Translations under genes and position numbers: made by a program
Shown here: positions 6,783-9,890 of the stretch, piece by piece
Layout of the letters: every line of letters starts with the position of its first letter
How positions within the stretch are numbered: position 1 is the first letter of the stretch
The notes under the pieces: model-generated
What the model was told of the DNA's origin: nothing
Database searches by the model: none
Seen by the model: the letters and a program-made list of their open reading frames with translations, nothing else
DNA from: Thiodiazotropha sp040507005
GTDB lineage: Bacteria > Pseudomonadota > Gammaproteobacteria > Chromatiales > Chromatiaceae
NCBI GenBank assembly: GCA_040507005.1
Contig: JBEVVS010000219.1
Location: 1-9,890, forward strand
Reading direction: 5' to 3'
Length of the DNA stretch: 9,890 nt

Positions 6783-6814
6783 TTATCCACTGGAGTTACC
6801 AGCAGATTGGATAA
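6783..6814 (+). repeat. Leader stem-loop upstream of the SIMPL gene
   Basis: TTATCCA (6783-6789) pairs with TGGATAA (6808-6814). Nested inside, CTGG (6790-6793) pairs with CCAG (6799-6802) around AGTTA, leaving a 5-base bulge (CAGAT). This gives an 11-pair bulged hairpin ending 40 bases before the ATG at 6855. If transcribed it would lie in the 5' leader. Its role is unknown and it may be a protein-binding site instead. Confidence 0.3.
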
Positions 6815-6854
6815 AAAAGAGACCCTCGTTACCGGCACTGGCGGATGCAAGACC

Positions 6855-7568
6855 ATGCAGGTATTACCAAACCTGCTTCTCTCTCTGCTTGCCTGCCTCA
6901 GCCTGGCAACATCGCCATCGCCCCTGGTTGCAGATGAGCAAGCGCTCCACTACGACCGCATACAACTGCATACCAGTGCCACGGCGGAGGTGGAGAACGA
7001 CACCCTGGTCGCGGTGCTCTCTGCACAGAAGGAGGGCAGTGAACCTGGATTGCTGACCGATAGCGTCAACCGCCTCATCTCACAAGCTATCAGCTTGGCT
7101 AAGGAGAGTGAGGGTATAAAGGTGCAGACCCTGGGTTATCAAACCTCACCGATCTACCAGCAGCAGCGACTGACCGGTTGGCGCGTACGTCAATCGATCC
7201 GTCTGCAGAGTATGCACAACGATAAATTGAGTATTTTACTCAATAAACTGCAGTCAACCCTGGCCCTGGAGTCCATCAGCTATGCCATCTCTCCGGCACA
7301 AAGGGAAAAAGTGGAGGAGGCACTGACCCTGCAGGCAATCGATGCATTTCACAAACGCGCTGACTTGGTGACAAAACAGTTTGGACGCAGTCAATACCGG
7401 CTGGTGACAATGACACTGCAGAGTTCCGACAGACCCACTCAACCAATGCGTATGCGCGCCAATATGATGGCCATGGAAGGGGTCTCAACCGCACCCAGTC
7501 TTGCGGCGGGCAGCCAGACCCTGCGCGTGGAAGTGATGGGTACAATCGAGCTCCAGCTAGACCAATAA
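6855..7568 (+). CDS. Exported SIMPL-domain (DUF541) protein
   Basis: A 237-residue protein of the SIMPL family, whose members are periplasmic or outer-membrane and of unclear biochemical role (one is linked to oxidative stress, another to kinase interaction). Residues 1-26 form a hydrophobic export signal ending PLVA before DEQ, a good signal-peptidase I site. LLAC at 11-14 is a weak lipoprotein alternative. The mature part opens IQLHTSATAEVENDTLVAVL, the usual SIMPL beta start, and continues with QTLGYQTSPIY (91-101), GWRVRQSIRLQS and a C-terminal strand LRVEVMGTIELQL. The ATG at 6855 has GGA 9 bases upstream but leaves no positive charge before the signal core. A TTG at 6807 would add MDKKET and give the usual basic start, so the true N-terminus is open. 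It stands alone between two chemoreceptor loci, divergent from one and 191 bases before the other, with no sigma-28 promoter of its own. Confidence 0.85.
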   Translation: MQVLPNLLLSLLACLSLATSPSPLVADEQALHYDRIQLHTSATAEVENDTLVAVLSAQKEGSEPGLLTDSVNRLISQAISLAKESEGIKVQTLGYQTSPIYQQQRLTGWRVRQSIRLQSMHNDKLSILLNKLQSTLALESISYAISPAQREKVEEALTLQAIDAFHKRADLVTKQFGRSQYRLVTMTLQSSDRPTQPMRMRANMMAMEGVSTAPSLAAGSQTLRVEVMGTIELQLDQ

Positions 7569-7676
7569 TCACCGAGTATCAGCACAAAACAGAGCGATAT
7601 CCTGCATAAACCCGTTCATCTGGGCCTATACTCACTGATTTACGACGCATTTTCACAATTCTGTGACTTTTTATAC

Positions 7677-7703
7677 TCAATTTTCCTGTTTTTTGGCCGC
7701 TAT
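7677..7703 (+). promoter_or_regulatory. Sigma-28 (FliA) promoter of the soluble chemoreceptor gene
   Basis: TCAATTTT (7677-7684), 11 bases, then GCCGCTAT (7696-7703). The spacing is exact, and the -10 matches 6 of 8 positions of GCCGATAA. TCAA in place of TAAA is common in Pseudomonas-type sigma-28 promoters. Transcription would start near 7711, about 50 bases before the ATG at 7760, the same layout as at the other chemoreceptor locus. The 190 bases between the SIMPL stop and this gene hold no other recognisable element. Confidence 0.72.
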
Positions 7704-7759
7704 AGTCTATTGAAATAACCAAAACCCAACCATTCAATCCTGTACACTCGAGAATCCAG

Positions 7760-8887
7760 ATGTTTGGCATATCCAGTAAGAAACAGATTTCCCAGTTGCA
7801 ACAGCAACTGGCCGAAAAAACCGCTGAGATCGAATCGCAAGCCGTGCAAATCTCCAGCCTGAAGGAAGAGAACGCAGCACTACATCAAAGGATTGAAGAG
7901 GAGCAACAAGCCTATCAACAGCAGCAACAGGTACTGGAGAACTTTTCCGCACTGAGTGAATCATTCAGCGAGCTGCAACACTCATTGATGCATACCGCGA
8001 CGAATATCAAAGATGAAAAGGTGAATGCGATCCGCGGCTCGGAAATTTCGACCCAGGCAATCGCCAGTGTCGAGGTAATGAACAGCGAGATCGAGAACGT
8101 CACCCAAATCTCCCAGCAAAGCGCGGAGAGCGTCGACAAGCTCGGCACCATTGCCGGTAACATCAGCAATTTCGTCAGCATCATTCAGGGCATATCGGAG
8201 CAGACCAACCTGTTGGCGTTGAATGCAGCCATCGAGGCGGCCCGCGCAGGTGAGATGGGACGTGGATTCGCTGTGGTCGCGGATGAGGTACGCAGCCTGG
8301 CAGGGCGCACACGGGAAGCCACCACGGAGATTGCCGCTCTGGTGGACACCATCAGCCAGGAGACCAAACAATCCATGGACACCATGGCCTCGGTGATGGA
8401 TGTGACCAAGAACTTCAAGGAACAGGTATCCGAGTCAATCGCAACCATCCAACAACAGTTTGATCTCTCAAAATCCATGGAGACCGCCATCTCCTCAACT
8501 TCACTGCGCTCCTTTGTTGAACTGGCAAAATTCGACCATCTGGTCTTCAAGTTCGGCATCTACAAGGCCTTCCTCGGTCTTACAGAGCTTCCATCGGATT
8601 CACTCTCAGACCATAGAAACTGTCGTCTGGGTCAGTGGTATTACCAGGGTGAAGGGGTCTCTTGCTTCTCCAATCTTCCCGGCTATCGTGAAATTGAAGC
8701 GCCCCATCAAGATGTCCATAAGCATGGCAAACAGGCCCTGGTCCATCTTGAAGCCGGAGATAAGCAGGCGGGTATTGATTCCATCAAATTGATGGAAGAG
8801 ACCAGCATGCAGGTAATTTCAAACCTGGAGAACCTTGCCCAGAGCGCAGAGTCCAATGCAGACATCCTTTGCACGGACGATCTTTAG
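7760..8887 (+). CDS. Soluble chemoreceptor with C-terminal CZB zinc-binding domain
   Basis: A 375-residue cytoplasmic receptor of the methyl-accepting type with no membrane segment and no HAMP. Residues 8-60 are a Gln/Glu-rich coiled coil. The signalling region follows at about 70-240, with the tip SEQTNLLALNAAIEAARA (146-163) and MGRGFAVVADEVRSLA. The CZB domain occupies about 250-365 with His260 (KFDH), Cys288 (CRLGQWYYQG), and His316/His320 (PHQDVH). The spacing is close to that in the soluble receptor TlpD, whose CZB domain binds zinc and has been linked to sensing hypochlorite or other oxidants. The input is therefore probably zinc or oxidant; that is inference from family. The ribosome site (CGAGA, 8 bases before the ATG) is weak. 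The sigma-28 promoter lies just upstream and a terminator-like hairpin lies 58 bases after the stop. Its signalling and CZB parts resemble those of the membrane receptor at 4684-6135. Confidence 0.93.
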   Translation: MFGISSKKQISQLQQQLAEKTAEIESQAVQISSLKEENAALHQRIEEEQQAYQQQQQVLENFSALSESFSELQHSLMHTATNIKDEKVNAIRGSEISTQAIASVEVMNSEIENVTQISQQSAESVDKLGTIAGNISNFVSIIQGISEQTNLLALNAAIEAARAGEMGRGFAVVADEVRSLAGRTREATTEIAALVDTISQETKQSMDTMASVMDVTKNFKEQVSESIATIQQQFDLSKSMETAISSTSLRSFVELAKFDHLVFKFGIYKAFLGLTELPSDSLSDHRNCRLGQWYYQGEGVSCFSNLPGYREIEAPHQDVHKHGKQALVHLEAGDKQAGIDSIKLMEETSMQVISNLENLAQSAESNADILCTDDL

Positions 8888-8902
8888 CACCATCCGCAAA
8901 GG

Positions 8903-9355
8903 TTAAGAGAGAGCACTCGACTCGATATTTGATGGCTCGACTTTGGAGAGGGCTTCGGCCCTCTCGATCATTTTCTCCTTGATCGCATAGATCCCCACGT
9001 GCCGGTTTGGACTCAGATGCTCCTCGAGTTTCAGACGCTTGAAGAGTGAATCCACATCCATTGAGCGGATCTCATCCAGGGTGCGATGTGACAGCAGATC
9101 AATCAACAGTGCCAGCACCCCCTTGATGATTGCCGTATCACAATCACCTTTGAAATAGATCAGTGCAGTATCCTCTTTGCGCCGATGTGCGGATACATGC
9201 ACGGTACTCATACAGGGCTTGACCCAATTCTCTTCCACCTTCAACGCATCAGGCATTGCCGGCAGGGATTCCCCCAGCTCGATGAGATATTGATAACGCG
9301 CATCCCAATCGTCGAAAAAATCAAAACTCTCCACTATTTCGTCGATTTCAACCAT
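8903..9355 (-). CDS. SufE-like sulfur acceptor for Fe-S cluster assembly
   Basis: A 150-residue protein of the SufE family, close to the usual 140-odd residues. SufE takes persulfide sulfur from a SufS/CsdA-type cysteine desulfurase on one cysteine and passes it to the cluster scaffold. Visible are the N-terminal helix with WDARYQYLIELGESLPAMP (17-35) and the acceptor loop VKPCMSTVHV with Cys48. The second half is FKGDCDTAIIKGVLALLIDLLSH, then a typical C-terminal helix. The loop differs from the usual GCxSxVW: Pro replaces Gly and His replaces Trp. The ATG at 9355 is preferred over the TTG at 9367 because GGAG lies 6 bases upstream. The A-type carrier gene is 28 bases upstream on the same strand, so the two form an operon. 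The gene ends 15 bases from the oppositely oriented chemoreceptor gene. No desulfurase gene is in view. Confidence 0.9.
   Translation of the reverse strand: MVEIDEIVESFDFFDDWDARYQYLIELGESLPAMPDALKVEENWVKPCMSTVHVSAHRRKEDTALIYFKGDCDTAIIKGVLALLIDLLSHRTLDEIRSMDVDSLFKRLKLEEHLSPNRHVGIYAIKEKMIERAEALSKVEPSNIESSALS
8946..8974 (+). terminator. Intrinsic terminator-like hairpin lying inside the antisense sufE-like gene
   Basis: GAGAGGGC (8946-8953), TTCG (8954-8957), GCCCTCTC (8958-8965) is a perfect 8-pair, G+C-rich stem with the very stable C(UUCG)G tetraloop. It is followed after GATCA by TTTT at 8971-8974. It lies 58 bases after the soluble chemoreceptor stop and could end that transcript. On the other strand the same bases code for IERAEALS near the SufE C-terminus. 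The T-run is short and offset by 5 bases, so termination may be partial. Confidence 0.6.
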
Positions 9356-9383
9356 CCGCTTCTCCAAGTACTAGGCTCATTGT

Positions 9384-9710
9384 TCACACACTGAAAGACT
9401 CGCCGCATCCACACTGATCCTTGATGTTCGGATTGATAAACTCGAAACCCTCGTTGAGCATGTTCGCCTTGACATAGTCCACTGTCATACCGTCGAGCAT
9501 CGGCAGACTCTCAGCATCGATAACGATCTTCACACCCTGGGATTCGAACAGCCGATCCTCGTCTCCCACCTGTTCCGCATAATCGACCACATAAGCAAAA
9601 CCGGTACAGCCACTCTTCCTGGTACCGAGACGCAGACCAATCGCCCCATCACGATGAGACAGCATCGATTTAACATGCCCAGCGGCGCTCTCTGTCAGTT
9701 GAATTGCCAT
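9384..9710 (-). CDS. A-type iron-sulfur carrier (IscA/SufA/ErpA family)
   Basis: A 108-residue A-type carrier, which receives Fe-S clusters or iron and hands them to target proteins. The three conserved cluster ligands are present: Cys35 (RKSGCTGFAY) and Cys100/Cys102 (DQCGCGESF), at the family's usual positions. The C-terminal segment NEGFEFINPNIKDQ is typical of IscA/SufA. I give no gene symbol because IscA, SufA and ErpA cannot be told apart here. IscA proper sits with iscS/iscU, which are absent; pairing with SufE leans toward SufA. The ATG at 9710 is chosen over the GTG at 9716 because GAGG lies 5 bases upstream. It is followed 28 bases later by the SufE-like gene. The leader contains inverted repeats that may matter for regulation; no clear IscR site was recognised. 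Confidence 0.93.
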   Translation of the reverse strand: MAIQLTESAAGHVKSMLSHRDGAIGLRLGTRKSGCTGFAYVVDYAEQVGDEDRLFESQGVKIVIDAESLPMLDGMTVDYVKANMLNEGFEFINPNIKDQCGCGESFSV

Positions 9711-9737
9711 AAACACCTCGCTATCAAGCTGAACCTT

Positions 9738-9759
9738 GTATCCAAAACGGCTTGGATAC
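9738..9759 (-). repeat. Inverted repeat in the leader of the A-type carrier gene
   Basis: GTATCCAA and TTGGATAC are perfect 8-base arms around a 6-base spacer. The site ends 28 bases before the carrier ATG. It could be an operator or an mRNA hairpin. No T-run follows on either strand, so it is not a standard terminator. It does not match the IscR type 1 box that I know. Confidence 0.45.
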
Positions 9760-9779
9760 CTACTATTAACCAGTCATTA

Positions 9780-9814
9780 CAAAACTTAGTTCTTTAAGTT
9801 TTGAGTTTTGAGTT
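9780..9814. repeat. Inverted repeat fused to a tandem heptamer repeat
   Basis: CAAAACTTA (9780-9788) and TAAGTTTTG (9795-9803) are perfect 9-base inverted arms around GTTCTT. The right arm runs into a tandem repeat: GTTTTGA at 9798-9804 and 9805-9811, then GTT. The whole is A+T-rich and adjoins GTCATTTAAAACTC at 9837-9850. It looks like a copy of a short dispersed intergenic repeat, but only one copy is in the window. The rest of 9711-9890 shows no long gene. Confidence 0.5.
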
Positions 9815-9841
9815 AATGTGTTCGCTTTGCTCACCCGTCAT
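9794..9841 (-). other. Possible 15-residue leader ORF with a good ribosome site
   Basis: On the minus strand AGGAG precedes an ATG at 9841 by 6 bases, opening MTGEQSEHINSKLKT and a TAA. It ends 83 bases before the carrier start. The start and ribosome site are textbook, but the frame runs through the low-complexity repeat and has no run of regulatory codons such as Cys or His clusters. It may be chance. Confidence 0.2.
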
Positions 9842-9890
9842 TTAAAACTCCTGCATTTCAATTCTCTAGTGTATGACAGACTGATTGCGG

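Noticed and set aside
7982..8559. Overlapping minus-strand frames of 129 and 124 residues inside the soluble chemoreceptor gene
   Set aside because: They are antisense to the highly conserved signalling tip, a region known to leave long open frames on the opposite strand.
9750..9780. TTAATAGT upstream of the Fe-S carrier considered as a -10 element or IscR site
   Set aside because: Poor match to TATAAT, no -35 at proper distance, and no match to the known IscR type 1 pattern.

Overview
The window reads as a chromosomal segment of a gammaproteobacterium, probably from the sulfur-oxidising, Chromatiales-like environmental lineages. The pointers are an exosortase-associated acyltransferase, a six-helix membrane diguanylate cyclase, two chemoreceptors with C-terminal zinc-binding (CZB) domains, an Aer-type PAS protein and an A-type/SufE iron-sulfur pair. 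The taxonomic placement is inference; there is no rRNA or other marker gene. No insertion sequence, integrase, CRISPR array, tRNA or rRNA is visible.

Layout. 1-1282 (+): the tail of an upstream gene, then a HlyD-type periplasmic adaptor of an efflux or secretion system. 1357 to about 2544 (-): a diguanylate cyclase with an intact GGEEF and inhibitory site. 2885-4523 (+): a two-gene operon with overlapping ends, encoding an exosortase-associated (FeeM/LuxI-like) N-acyltransferase and a ThiF/E1-like adenylyltransferase. 4684-6631 (-): a PAS protein of the Aer type overlapping a chemoreceptor with a membrane hairpin, HAMP regions, a signalling tip and a CZB domain; together they look like Aer split into two polypeptides. 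6855-7568 (+): an exported SIMPL-domain protein. 7760-8887 (+): a soluble CZB chemoreceptor. 8903-9710 (-): an A-type Fe-S carrier followed by a SufE-like sulfur acceptor. 9711-9890: non-coding sequence with inverted and tandem repeats.

The clearest theme is signalling. Both chemoreceptor loci have good matches to the sigma-28 (FliA) flagellar/chemotaxis promoter, each with exactly 11 bases between the two elements, so they are probably co-expressed with the motility regulon. The split Aer-like pair probably senses redox or energy state, and both receptors carry the 3-His/1-Cys zinc site of CZB domains. The diguanylate cyclase adds c-di-GMP control of the motile/sessile choice. The acyltransferase/ThiF pair is the least understood module and may make an acylated, adenylate-activated small molecule. 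The soluble-receptor gene has a strong terminator-like hairpin with a C(UUCG)G loop that lies inside the 3' end of the oppositely oriented sufE-like gene.
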